A program made the translations under genes and the position numbers. Source: Ignisphaera sp. (GTDB lineage: Archaea > Thermoproteota > Thermoprotei_A > Sulfolobales > Ignisphaeraceae). From it: a DNA stretch of 64,000 bases. The notes below the pieces were generated by a model. The model saw nothing but the letters and a program-made list of their open reading frames with translations, was not told the origin of the DNA and searched no databases. This document shows positions 55,508-63,812 of this stretch, one piece after another; the first letter of the stretch is position 1; each line of letters opens with the position of its first letter. The DNA is taken from positions 405,672-469,671 of the forward strand of contig JAVYNU010000001.1 of the NCBI GenBank assembly GCA_038735125.1, given 5' to 3'.

Positions 55508-55871
55508 CATAGAAGCTGTTTTAAGGGGTGTTGGCGCAGCTCTTCTATGTCTTGGAGCCTTTGCTGGTTTGGTATCAGCAATTGGATTCTATAGGTTCAA
55601 GAACTTTTATCTGAGATTACATGCAGCAACAGTGGGTACGATATGGGGCTGTGTCTTCCCATTGATTGGTGCATCACTAATATCTGTGACTATGGATGAG
55701 CTTGGAGAGGCTAAGTGGTTCGCGGCAGGCGCAAGCATCGTTACAGCAGTCATAGTATTTCTGCTAGCACCAGCAGGTTCACATGCTCTTGCTAGGGCTG
55801 TTCACAAGGCTCGTGTGGCAAGGGTGCAACCATGCATATCAGATGCTCTTGATCCAAATCTGTGTGGGTGA
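55500..55871 (+). CDS. mbhC: Mrp antiporter subunit G-like (MbhC-like)
   Basis: 123 residues. ALLCLGAFAGLVSAIGFYRFKNFYLRLHAATVGTIWG is the MnhG/MrpG signature, followed by two more helices (VTAVIVFLLAPAGSHALARAVHKA). GTG 55500 after aagggtgat is preferred; the frame reaches back to 55425. It overlaps mbhB by 8 bases. Confidence 0.88.
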   Translation: MLSIEAVLRGVGAALLCLGAFAGLVSAIGFYRFKNFYLRLHAATVGTIWGCVFPLIGASLISVTMDELGEAKWFAAGASIVTAVIVFLLAPAGSHALARAVHKARVARVQPCISDALDPNLCG

Positions 55872-55879
55872 TGAGGAGA

Positions 55880-56140
55880 ATGATCGCTGAAACAATAATA
55901 TATCTGATAATGGCTTGCACAAGCATCGCATCAACAATAGCTGTGTACATGACTATAAAGGAAAAGGATCTCGTCAAAGCAGTTATATATTCAGCTCTTC
56001 AAAGCGCACTCTACACAATAATATACTTCCTGCTTCTCACACCAGATGTAGTCTTGGTATACCTACCTGTAGCTGTTGGTCTAATACCAGGGGTTTTTCT
56101 GATACTGATCAGCAAAACTGAGAGGTGGGAAAAAGAATGA
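55880..56140 (+). CDS. mbhD: Hydrogenase-antiporter subunit D-like (MbhD, DUF4040)
   Basis: 86 residues, three helices. IKEKDLVKAVIYSALQSALYTIIYFLLLTPDVVLVYLPVAVGLIPGVFLILISKTE resembles the MnhB-associated DUF4040 subunit MbhD. ATG 55880 follows ggtgat by 7 bases; ATG 55871, overlapping the mbhC stop, is a close alternative. It overlaps the next gene by 4 bases. Confidence 0.82.
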   Translation: MIAETIIYLIMACTSIASTIAVYMTIKEKDLVKAVIYSALQSALYTIIYFLLLTPDVVLVYLPVAVGLIPGVFLILISKTERWEKE

Positions 56141-56916
56141 GGGCAGTTGAGATAGTTGTACTCATATCCATAATACTCGGCTTCGCACTTCTACTGACAT
56201 TGGGTTATCAATATCTTGTGCCAGCAGATGATATAAGGGCTTTAGCCAAATTCTATTTGCTAACAACATACTTCAATCCAAATTACACATATACAGCAGG
56301 CGCAACAGAAACTGTCACAGCTATTGTATGGGACTACAGAGGACTCGATACACTATTTGAGACAACAGTATTTTACATAGCCTTGGCCGGCTGCCTCATT
56401 CTTGCCCGAGGACTCTATAAAGAAGAGAAAGAAGCGTCAAAACCTGGTTCGGGTCTGTCTGTCATTGTTAGAGGTGTAACCAAGATTACAGCACCTATGA
56501 TAATAGTGGTAGGCGTTTCAATCGCTTTGCACGGACATCTAACACCTGGTGGAGGGTTCCAGGGAGGTGCAACAATGGCTGTTTTACCGCTTCTAATAAT
56601 AGTGATCTTCTCACTGGCACCCCTAATTAGGCGTGGCTTCACACCATCTAGACTTGCAATAATAAGGGGGTTTGCCTTAATTGGGATAGGGTTGGTATCC
56701 ATCATATTAGCTTTGATAGGCTTGGTGCTAGGTATCAATGCATATGTGTTTCAGAGCTTGCCAAAGCCTGATGCGCCACTCGGTTTTCCATCTGAAGTTG
56801 AAGGAGCTTTGATGGGCGGAATATTATGGTTCTTCAACCTGTTTGAATCCATAGCTGTTGTAGCAGCTTTTACGATTGCTTTCATTGCAATCCTCCTCAT
56901 AGAATCGAGGGGGTGA
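56137..56916 (+). CDS. mbhEF: MbhE-MbhF fusion (MnhB-like antiporter subunit)
   Basis: 259 residues. The N-terminal 100 residues (ATETVTAIVWDYRGLDTLFETTVFYIALAG) match MbhE, and the C-terminal 150 (VTKITAPMIIVVGVSIALHGHLTPGGGFQGGATMA) match MbhF/MnhB. In Pyrococcus these are two genes; here one frame covers both with no stop between. ATG 56137 overlaps the mbhD stop and is 9 bases after GAGGTGG. Confidence 0.85.
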   Translation: MRAVEIVVLISIILGFALLLTLGYQYLVPADDIRALAKFYLLTTYFNPNYTYTAGATETVTAIVWDYRGLDTLFETTVFYIALAGCLILARGLYKEEKEASKPGSGLSVIVRGVTKITAPMIIVVGVSIALHGHLTPGGGFQGGATMAVLPLLIIVIFSLAPLIRRGFTPSRLAIIRGFALIGIGLVSIILALIGLVLGINAYVFQSLPKPDAPLGFPSEVEGALMGGILWFFNLFESIAVVAAFTIAFIAILLIESRG

Positions 56917-56921
56917 TTCAA

Positions 56922-57326
56922 GTGGATGTCTCAATGATAAACACATACCTATTAATGGTGACACTTGCGGCAATGATAGTAAACTTTGTTTTGTCTCTCT
57001 ATGGCGTTTTCTTCAAGCCTCACTACATTAAGAAGATCATCGCACTATCTATGCTCTCAGATACTGCAAATACGATTGCGCTGTACATAGGTTATAGGAA
57101 ATGGGTTAATGGAACTCCTCCAACAATACCTGTGATTACCAATAGAAGCATAGAGGGGATATATGATGTTGTCAGAAGATCTGTTGACCCACTGCCTCCG
57201 GCACTCGTACTAACAGCTGTAGTCATAGGACTTGCAACAACATTGTTTCTGGTATACCTCGGCTATGTTTTGTATACTCATTACAAAACATTGGATATGA
57301 GGGAGATAAGACGGCTCAAGGGGTGA
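56922..57326 (+). CDS. mbhG: Mrp antiporter subunit C-like (MbhG-like, NuoK family)
   Basis: 134 residues, three helices. LSLYGVFFKPHYIKKIIALSMLSDTANTIALYIGYRK and PPALVLTAVVIGLATTLFLVYLGYVLY follow the NuoK/MnhC family, with an inserted loop between. GTG 56922 lies 5 bases after gggtgat; GTG 56913 is part of that site. Confidence 0.87.
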   Translation: MDVSMINTYLLMVTLAAMIVNFVLSLYGVFFKPHYIKKIIALSMLSDTANTIALYIGYRKWVNGTPPTIPVITNRSIEGIYDVVRRSVDPLPPALVLTAVVIGLATTLFLVYLGYVLYTHYKTLDMREIRRLKG

Positions 57327-57333
57327 AGACTAT

Positions 57334-57837
57334 ATGAAAGCTCTCGGAATCTTCATTGTGTTTTTGCTTGCATTTTTAACATACATAGTATTCACAGGTA
57401 GTACATCGCCATATGATGTTGTCACAGGCTTTGTTGCTGCATTGATAACGGGTCTGATGTTTTCATATGTGACTGTCAAAAACCCGGCTAAGGTGTTTAA
57501 CCATCGTCGCTGGCTCTACGCAATTATCTACGCATTCAAATACATTATTGTGTATGAGACGCTGGCACATGTAGATGTGATAAAAAGGATATTGCATCCC
57601 AAGGTACCTGTGAACCCAGCGGTTGTAAAGGTGCCATTCTATGTAAAGACAGACTACGGTATTACAGCTGTTGCAAATAGTATAACAAATACTCCAGGTA
57701 CTGTGGTTCTCGAAGTTGATCAAAATGAAGGTGTTTTCTATGTTCACTGGATAGACGCTAAAACACTAGAGCCTATTGAGGCACGCAAGCAAATTTCTGA
57801 AGCTTTTGAAGAATATTGTAAAAAGATTTTTGAGTAG
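57334..57837 (+). CDS. mbhA: Mrp antiporter subunit E-like (MbhA-like)
   Basis: 167 residues. Two or three N-terminal helices, then YGITAVANSITNTPGTVVLEVDQNEGVFYVHWID, the hallmark of MnhE/MrpE. In Pyrococcus Mbh this is the first gene; here it sits in the middle of the operon. Confidence 0.9.
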   Translation: MKALGIFIVFLLAFLTYIVFTGSTSPYDVVTGFVAALITGLMFSYVTVKNPAKVFNHRRWLYAIIYAFKYIIVYETLAHVDVIKRILHPKVPVNPAVVKVPFYVKTDYGITAVANSITNTPGTVVLEVDQNEGVFYVHWIDAKTLEPIEARKQISEAFEEYCKKIFE

Positions 57838-57849
57838 GGGGTGATGGAC

Positions 57850-59439
57850 ATGCCCGATTACCTGTTACATATAGTTGGGATGACAACACCACTTCTAGTT
57901 TTATTGGCATTTGCAATACCTGTCATAAGCAGGGCGTTCAACAATAGACGTGCACCATTTGCAGTAGCTATGATAGGAGGGCTATATGCTGTTGTCGCGT
58001 CTATACTGGCCTTCTATATGGTGTACAAGAATAACAGTCCTCTGGTTTACATGTATGGAGGCTGGCCTCCGCACTTTGGGATAGCCTATGAAATAGACTA
58101 TTTTAATGGCCTCATAGGAGTCTTTACAACTCTAACAATGTTAGCTATAATGCTCTACTCGCTTTGGTATGGACACCACATAGATGAGCCAACGTGGTAC
58201 TTTGCACTTCTCCTAGGGTTGGAGGCAGGCATTCTCGGATGCTTATACACGGGCGATGCATTCAACTTATTTGTTATGATAGAAGTTCTGAGCATATCGG
58301 CATATGGGTTGGTAGCATATCATAGAGATAGGCCAGAGGCTGTTGAGGCAGCAGCTAAATACATTTTAATAGGAGCTGTAGCCACAACAATGTACTTCAT
58401 AGCGGTGGTGCTACTCTATGCAGGATTTGGCACTGTCAACATGGCTATACTATCCAGTATTGCAATGCATCCGGGACTACCACAGTCTCTAAAGTATCTT
58501 GCAATGTTATCGATTTCACTTGCATTATGGGTCTTCACATATAAATCAGCTTTATTCCCTAACCACTTCTGGCTTCCAGATGCTCATCCAGAGGCTCCTA
58601 CACCAATATCTGCCGCTCTTTCTGGTCTTGTTGTTAATGTAGGTGTTTATGCCTCTGCAAGGTTTCTATACACGTTATTTGGAGATGGTAGTGCCGTTTC
58701 CGGCTATAGAGAGTTTGTGTTGCTAGCTCTATTCATACTTGGTACAGTAAGCGGGGTTCTAGGAGCTTTAATGATGATGATACAAAGAGACGTCAAGAGG
58801 TTGTTAGCATATAGCACGATATGCCATATAGGCATAATCTATATAGGTCTTGCAGCAGGATTCGCAATTGGAAGTGTGGAAGCTGTTAAACTTGCTCTCA
58901 TGGGAACATCAATTCATATTGTAGCGCATGGCATCTCCAAGGCCGTTCTCTTTATGGCTAGCGGTATCTTCATAGATGCTGCAGGCTCTAGAGATCTCGA
59001 TGAGATGAAGGGCATTGGCAGAAGATATCCATTGGCATCTCTATCGCTGATACTTGGATTCCTAAATCTTGCCGGGCTAATACCGTTTATGGGCTTTTAC
59101 TCGAAGCTTCTAATCGCTTTAAGCTACCTAAAGATAGGGTTTGTCCTAGGTACAATCCTAATTATAGTCATATCTGCTCTCTCCATACCAGGATACATGA
59201 AGGCAATTTCAGCTATAGTTTTTGGTGTTGGAAAAGCAAAGGAAAGCAAGGTTGCTGGACGGTGGGTAGAGGTAATGCTTCTCGTAATGTCCTTGACAAC
59301 ATTGTTCATAGGCATATTTCTCCAGCACATTATGTACATTTTTGACTATTCCTCTAACTCTTTGGTTTCAGGGGTTTGGAGTTATATAGATGCCGTCATT
59401 AAGGAAATACCTCCTGAGCTGAGGGTGTGGATTCCATGA
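57850..59439 (+). CDS. mbhH: Mrp antiporter subunit D-like ion-pumping protein (MbhH-like, NuoN/M/L family)
   Basis: 529 residues with about 14 helices. The key charged residues of proton/Na+ channels are visible in GLEAGILGCLYTGDAFNLFVMIE (glutamate) and VFTYKSALFPNHFWLPDAHPEAPTPISAALSGLVV (lysine and histidine). It pumps ions in response to H2 formation. ATG 57850 is used because ggtg ends 6 bases before it; GTG 57841 and ATG 57844 are within the binding site. Confidence 0.93.
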   Translation: MPDYLLHIVGMTTPLLVLLAFAIPVISRAFNNRRAPFAVAMIGGLYAVVASILAFYMVYKNNSPLVYMYGGWPPHFGIAYEIDYFNGLIGVFTTLTMLAIMLYSLWYGHHIDEPTWYFALLLGLEAGILGCLYTGDAFNLFVMIEVLSISAYGLVAYHRDRPEAVEAAAKYILIGAVATTMYFIAVVLLYAGFGTVNMAILSSIAMHPGLPQSLKYLAMLSISLALWVFTYKSALFPNHFWLPDAHPEAPTPISAALSGLVVNVGVYASARFLYTLFGDGSAVSGYREFVLLALFILGTVSGVLGALMMMIQRDVKRLLAYSTICHIGIIYIGLAAGFAIGSVEAVKLALMGTSIHIVAHGISKAVLFMASGIFIDAAGSRDLDEMKGIGRRYPLASLSLILGFLNLAGLIPFMGFYSKLLIALSYLKIGFVLGTILIIVISALSIPGYMKAISAIVFGVGKAKESKVAGRWVEVMLLVMSLTTLFIGIFLQHIMYIFDYSSNSLVSGVWSYIDAVIKEIPPELRVWIP

Positions 59440-59795
59440 GAATAGCTAAGGTAGTGGATCCTTTCACAGCTATATATCTAATAACAATTTTCACTATAGC
59501 GACTCTAATGGTAACTGTAGCAATGTACTATACGCTGAAGTCTAAGCGAGTTCGCATAACATCTGTTTACCTAGGCGGAGAACCAGAAAATGTCATATCG
59601 ATGGTAACGCCAAGCGTGGGTGCGTTGTACTGGGGCTTTATGAGGAGGTTTGCAAAGCATTTATATGAAGTTCTTGTTGAGAAGATACATACTGGCAGTT
59701 TACATGATTGGCAAAAATTCATATCATCTTGGCTTGCCATACTAATTATACTCTCCATAATATCCTTTGTATTATTCACTTTATTTGCAAGGTGA
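59436..59795 (+). CDS. mbhI: Hydrogenase linker subunit I-like (MbhI)
   Basis: 119 residues. Helix 1 (IYLITIFTIATLMVTVAMYYTL), a soluble middle (YLGGEPENVISMVTPSVGALYWGFMRRFAKHLYEVLVEKIHTG) and helix 2 match the position and layout of MbhI, which joins antiporter and hydrogenase modules. ATGA overlap with mbhH. Identified from context and topology more than from motifs. Confidence 0.75.
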   Translation: MRIAKVVDPFTAIYLITIFTIATLMVTVAMYYTLKSKRVRITSVYLGGEPENVISMVTPSVGALYWGFMRRFAKHLYEVLVEKIHTGSLHDWQKFISSWLAILIILSIISFVLFTLFAR

Positions 59796-59800
59796 CGAGA

Positions 59801-60781
59801 ATGAATGAGATGATACTCATTTTAATAAGTATTATGATATTCCCAGGGCTACTATTCTTAGCTGCGCTATCTTTTTTGACGCAGTATTTTGTGAGGAAGC
59901 TGAGTGCTAGGTACCAGAGAAGGATGGGGCCAAGCTATGTTGGCCCCCTAGGAATTTTACAGCCATTCTACGACTTCTGGAAGTTGCTCAGATCTAAGGA
60001 GATTGTTAAGAATAGGTACAGCTTGGTAGGTGCAGCAGAGATATCACTACTTATTGGGATATCCTTTATCGTAGCATCTGTAGTTCTTCTACCACTTAGC
60101 CTATACAACATTGCTTCTGATTTCGATATACTAATATTCTTCTACATGACCAGCGTTATGCCGTTGTTCATGATGGTTATAGCATCCCTTTCAATGCCAG
60201 GACCATATACCAGCATGGGGATTTCAAGACTCTTATCCCTAGCCACACTATCGGAACCAACATACTTTGCAAGTCTAATCATTCCAATATATCTGACAAC
60301 CAAACAAAGCAGGGCTTTCATGAGCATAAGCTCGGCATATACAAATGTGTTGCGTATATGGCTTGACCCGAGGGGAGTAGTAATAATGGTACTATGTTTA
60401 ATAGCATATATTGTAGCTGTGCAGGCCAAGTCAATGTACCAGCCATTTAACATACCCGAGGCGGAGCAAGAAATTATAGCAGGCTACGAAACAGAGTTTT
60501 CAGGACCACTTTTAGCGCTCATGAACTTACTCCACGATATGGATCTAACAATATCTCTAATCACTGGGGTATATGTATTACTTGGAGGCCCGCTTCCATA
60601 TAGCCATACATCACTTCAAGGAATATTAATGATAATAATTAAGTATCTATTACTATTAGTGGTAGTAACATTAATAAAGAATATTATGGGGCGATACAGA
60701 ATAGAGCAAGGATTAGCACAAATTCTGAAATATGGATTGATACCGTCGATAATGGCATCAATACTAACATTTTTATTCTAA
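59801..60781 (+). CDS. mbhM: Hydrogenase membrane anchor, NuoH-like (MbhM)
   Basis: 326 residues, about eight helices. RRMGPSYVGPLGILQPFYDFWKLLRSKE and the conserved acidic loop QPFNIPEAEQEIIAGYETEFSG are NuoH/HycD signatures. ATG 59801 follows aaggtgacgaga. Last gene of the operon; the stop is followed by AT-rich DNA. Confidence 0.93.
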   Translation: MNEMILILISIMIFPGLLFLAALSFLTQYFVRKLSARYQRRMGPSYVGPLGILQPFYDFWKLLRSKEIVKNRYSLVGAAEISLLIGISFIVASVVLLPLSLYNIASDFDILIFFYMTSVMPLFMMVIASLSMPGPYTSMGISRLLSLATLSEPTYFASLIIPIYLTTKQSRAFMSISSAYTNVLRIWLDPRGVVIMVLCLIAYIVAVQAKSMYQPFNIPEAEQEIIAGYETEFSGPLLALMNLLHDMDLTISLITGVYVLLGGPLPYSHTSLQGILMIIIKYLLLLVVVTLIKNIMGRYRIEQGLAQILKYGLIPSIMASILTFLF

Positions 60782-60960
60782 TCAATTTCTGAATGTAGTT
60801 TCTTGTCATAGTATTTAGTACTTATAAGAGATTAAATTTAATTGATTAGAATAGGAACAGAACATTAGCCTAGTCAGAACATAGACTGGATGTAAATCAA
60901 AGATTTGGGTAAAAAATGGTTTAAAAAGTTTGTTTTTACATAAGTGTGTTTGTTTTTGTT

Positions 60961-61146
60961 TTAGCTGCATTCTGGGTAGTCGTCTGGTACTTTTGCCCTG
61001 AAGTATTTTCCTGATGCTGGGTCTTGGAACAGCCCTATCTTAACTCCCTTCCTACCCTTTGGCGATAGGCTCCACACCTTCTTTGGAACAAGCTCCTTCT
61101 CCCCACCCTCAGGCAGCTTAACCCTAACAGGCTTTGTACAGGCCAT
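60961..61146 (-). CDS. creN7: Chromatin protein Cren7
   Basis: 61 residues. [57 protein letters not shown] is a complete Cren7, the SH3-like DNA-bending protein restricted to Crenarchaeota. W25, L27, P29 and the GRKGVK loop that lie on DNA are present. The C-terminal Cys (PECS) and Cys3 are unusual additions. Monocistronic; T-rich sequence on the minus strand after the stop (about 60915-60930) may terminate it. Confidence 0.96.
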   Translation of the reverse strand: MACTKPVRVKLPEGGEKELVPKKVWSLSPKGRKGVKIGLFQDPASGKYFRAKVPDDYPECS

Positions 61147-61177
61147 TCAAACCACCAGAAAGAGATAGAGAAAACAA

Positions 61178-61187
61178 GCTTAAAAAC
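61178..61187 (-). promoter_or_regulatory. TATA-like box of cren7
   Basis: On the minus strand tttttaagc lies about 32-41 bases before the ATG at 61146, so the transcript leader would be short. Confidence 0.45.
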
Positions 61188-61518
61188 ATGGCGTAAAGGC
61201 ATAAGCTAATAAGTTATGGCTGAAGACCACATATTAGTGTTTTATGGAATCTAGTCAAATGGTATAAAACATTAAATTGAGGTTAATAAACGCATTCTAT
61301 AGTAATAAAAAGTTTTAGCTAGGGCTTGAATCAAATCAATATGTGGCATACTGATGGTAGAGATCATTATTAGGACGAATGTAGTAATGGCTAGTAACAT
61401 TATGTCAGGTTTCTGTCATTTCTGTCAACTTATTTTCTATACTTGTCTCTACGGCTCAAGCTTATTTTTATTTTGAAATAAAGTAAAATTCATATGCTGT
61501 ATATAGGTGATAAGATGA
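61188..61518. other. AT-rich intergenic region upstream of an unknown membrane-protein gene
   Basis: No gene seen. A short direct repeat tttctgtca occurs twice in tandem near 61410-61430. The ribosome binding site AGGTGAT at about 61505 precedes the ATG at 61519. Confidence 0.4.
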
Positions 61519-62019
61519 ATGTATAAGGTAAAGAAGGCTATAACATTTTCAATTATAACTATTGCTGTTCTAGCAACGGTGTTTGTGCTATTATTGCTAA
61601 ACACTGTTGTTGTCCAAAATCAGCAGAGTAGCTTTGGACTATGCGCAATGAAGGTAGACAATAAAGTATACTTGCTGTATTTAGGGGACAACCCATATCT
61701 GTGGGTAGAAGGATACAAGAACAAAGACAGCATAGACTTTATGAGGGTGGGGGCAGCCGGAATAATCTTCCTGAATAAGGATGGATGGGGAGAGAAAATA
61801 ATGTTGACAATGGAAAATGTCAGTGTGAGGTTCTCAATCTACTTAATTGTAGAAATTGGAAGCAAGCTGTATATTGTGGAGCCCTACGTGGACATGCCAT
61901 CACAAGACACTCTGGTTGTGTACAATCCATATCCAAAACTAGGAGCAAAAACAATAGCATTCATTGAAATGGATCCAATCACTGGTGTAAAGGAGGTGGA
62001 GCTCACATGCACAAGATAA
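61519..62019 (+). CDS. Unknown protein with one N-terminal transmembrane helix
   Basis: 166 residues. The helix (AITFSIITIAVLATVFVLLLLNTVVV) is followed by a compact beta-rich domain of about 135 residues with two cysteines (GLCAMKV near its start, LTCTR at the end) that could form a disulfide tying its ends together. A clear AGGTGAT site precedes the ATG. I recognise no family, and the neighbours give no hint. Confidence 0.65.
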   Translation: MYKVKKAITFSIITIAVLATVFVLLLLNTVVVQNQQSSFGLCAMKVDNKVYLLYLGDNPYLWVEGYKNKDSIDFMRVGAAGIIFLNKDGWGEKIMLTMENVSVRFSIYLIVEIGSKLYIVEPYVDMPSQDTLVVYNPYPKLGAKTIAFIEMDPITGVKEVELTCTR

Positions 62020-62266
62020 AACATTTTTCAACTAGAATAAGGCTTAAAGAAATTATACACATCTCTAAATAAAATTAATAGCATTTCTTAGCTAAATAAC
62101 GTAATAACATATTCCTAGTTTGTCAAGTCCATATAGCAAAGAAGTGTTGTAATGTTTTGCGTTGATATTGTTAGCATAGCAACACATCATATTTATGCAT
62201 GCTATTAACATGAAGATGCCAAGTCCTAAGGTAATCGATTTAGTGGTTGTAAACAGAACTATGGGT
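62020..62266. other. AT-rich spacer before tRNA-Val
   Basis: No gene or clear motif; it lies downstream of the two convergent units (unknown membrane protein and tRNA-Val). Confidence 0.4.
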
Positions 62267-62343
62267 TGGTGGGCCCGCGGGGATTTGAACCCCGGACCTC
62301 CGCCTTGTAAGGGCGGCGTCCTGCCAGACTAGACGACGGGCCC
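62267..62343 (-). tRNA. tRNA-Val (anticodon UAC)
   Basis: On the minus strand GGGCCCG pairs with CGGGCCC; anticodon stem CCGCC/GGCGG encloses CTTACAA with anticodon TAC. T arm CGGGG-TTCAAAT-CCCCG, discriminator A and encoded CCA (62267-62269). No intron. Confidence 0.97.
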
Positions 62344-62434
62344 TTTTCACTCGTGTTTCCCTTTATAGCTACTGTCTTGAGGTTGGGTTATTAGCTTTTT
62401 AGTTGGTTTGCTTGGATGGGATAAATTAATAATT

Positions 62435-62767
62435 TCAGTACTCTCTCCATGTGTGACCGCATTTTGCGCATTTATAGAATGTTGTTGGGGGCTCGTCTGC
62501 GGCTCTTGTTTGCATTTGCCATGCATATACTTCTTCGCTTCCACATTTCGGGCATCGTACATGGCCTTTCACCAATGTTGCCGTTGGTGGTGCTGAAACA
62601 GTTGACGAATCGACTACTGTTAGTCTTTCTTTTTCGTTATGCGATATCGATTTTGTCATGATTACTTTGTTACTAAGGTTTCTGGTTTCATAACCGCATT
62701 TTGGGCATCTGTAGACTTTTTTCGTTTTATCGAATATAAGCAATGTTCCGCATTTTGGGCAAAACAT
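62435..62767 (-). CDS. tfs: Transcription factor S (TFIIS/RPC11-like cleavage factor)
   Basis: 110 residues. The N-terminal zinc ribbon is MFCPKCGTLLIFDKTKKVYRCPKCGYE, and the C-terminal one is VRCPKCGSEEVYAWQMQTRAADEPPTTFYKCAKCGHTWREY with the acidic RAADEPPT tip that enters the polymerase to stimulate RNA cleavage; the usual Asp-Glu pair is present. The frame reaches a GTG at 62806, but that GTG is part of AAGGTGAA; ATG 62767 gives the canonical start. Confidence 0.95.
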   Translation of the reverse strand: MFCPKCGTLLIFDKTKKVYRCPKCGYETRNLSNKVIMTKSISHNEKERLTVVDSSTVSAPPTATLVKGHVRCPKCGSEEVYAWQMQTRAADEPPTTFYKCAKCGHTWREY

Positions 62768-62833
62768 TTTGGTTTCACTACTACTTTGTTTGGAGATTAT
62801 ATTCACCTTATTTTGTAGCTAAAAAGCTTAAAT

Positions 62834-63406
62834 CTAATAAAAGAACTTTTCATTTCGTATGTGGATTCCTAAATCAAAGACGTTTTTAACTATTGGTATA
62901 AGCATTTTTCCTTTCTTTTGAAGGGATTCAATTTCTTTTAGATCAAGTGAGGCAATGCCTATACCTATAGCGGTATAATCCTCCCTATCTATGACTGCAA
63001 CTGGTCTACCCTTTAAAACTGGTGGCAAACCTTCTTCGAAGGATGCTAAAAGCAGATCATTTCCATAAAGAAATGCTTTAATACCTTGGGGCTTTGCTAT
63101 AATACCACAGCCCATCTTCTTTGTAAACACTTTTATGAAGTTGTATAAATGTGGTGATGGAATGAATCTACCTCCCCATATCCACCCAGCCAATATGCCT
63201 GCGCCAACAACATTAATACTGCTTATAGATTTAAATACGGCATCATTGAATCTTGCGGGGTATAGCATGACTTTTGTCCAGCCCTTTAATGATGAGAAAA
63301 GAGCTATATGAAAACCATTTTTAATACTACTCATAGCATATTCGTCAAAACATGTTTTTATGAACTCCATCAATTCACTGAATATAGCTGCTTTTTCAAA
63401 AGCCAT
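62834..63406 (-). CDS. NIP7-like pre-rRNA processing protein with PUA domain
   Basis: 190 residues. The C-terminal PUA domain reads GRPVAVIDREDYTAIGIGIASLDLKEIESLQKKGKMLIPIVKNVFDLGIHIR, as in archaeal NIP7 (UPF0113), and the N-terminal alpha-beta domain precedes it. It binds RNA and acts in large-subunit assembly in eukaryotes. It overlaps the upstream unknown gene by 11 bases. Confidence 0.88.
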   Translation of the reverse strand: MAFEKAAIFSELMEFIKTCFDEYAMSSIKNGFHIALFSSLKGWTKVMLYPARFNDAVFKSISSINVVGAGILAGWIWGGRFIPSPHLYNFIKVFTKKMGCGIIAKPQGIKAFLYGNDLLLASFEEGLPPVLKGRPVAVIDREDYTAIGIGIASLDLKEIESLQKKGKMLIPIVKNVFDLGIHIRNEKFFY

Positions 63407-63725
63407 ACATTCTTTCAGCCAATTTTACTATGTATAGGAAATCCATAACAACATTCTTACTAATTTTCCTTTTATCTATCTTTGCGTCCCATATGCTATC
63501 CCACACATCAAGAACTTTACTACTGCCATTCAAATAGTCACATATAAGCTCTACAGCCTCATCCAATGTCTCTATATCCCACTTTTCAACATCTTTGAAT
63601 CTGCTATCTATTTTTGTTGAAACCTCTTTAATAAATTCTACATAGAGATTGTATAGAGCGTCTGCATCAACATCATCTCTATTTGAAAGCATTTCAAGGC
63701 TCTGCCTAATCTCTTCTAAACCCAT
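63396..63725 (-). CDS. Unknown small helical protein upstream of the NIP7 gene
   Basis: 109 residues, acidic and almost wholly helical (MGLEEIRQSLEMLSNRDD, then EFIKEVSTKIDSRFKDVEKWDIETLDEAVELICDYL). No motif recognised. The 11-base overlap with the NIP7-like gene suggests a functional link, perhaps ribosome biogenesis, but that is inference. It is divergent from the aIF5A gene. Confidence 0.65.
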   Translation of the reverse strand: MGLEEIRQSLEMLSNRDDVDADALYNLYVEFIKEVSTKIDSRFKDVEKWDIETLDEAVELICDYLNGSSKVLDVWDSIWDAKIDKRKISKNVVMDFLYIVKLAERMYGF

Positions 63726-63766
63726 TTTGAAGCCACTGTCAGTTTCACAAAATCTTATTAGCTAAG

Positions 63767-63804
63767 CGAATAGTTTATATCTCTACACAAAAATAAGCTA
63801 TTCG
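63767..63804 (+). promoter_or_regulatory. Inverted repeat around the aIF5A promoter
   Basis: cgaatag (63767-63773) and ctattcg (63798-63804) are perfect inverted 7-mers 24 bases apart. The left arm touches the TATA-like tagtttatat; the right arm abuts the ggtgat ribosome binding site of aIF5A. Could be an operator or chance. Confidence 0.35.
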
Positions 63805-63812
63805 GTGATTTC

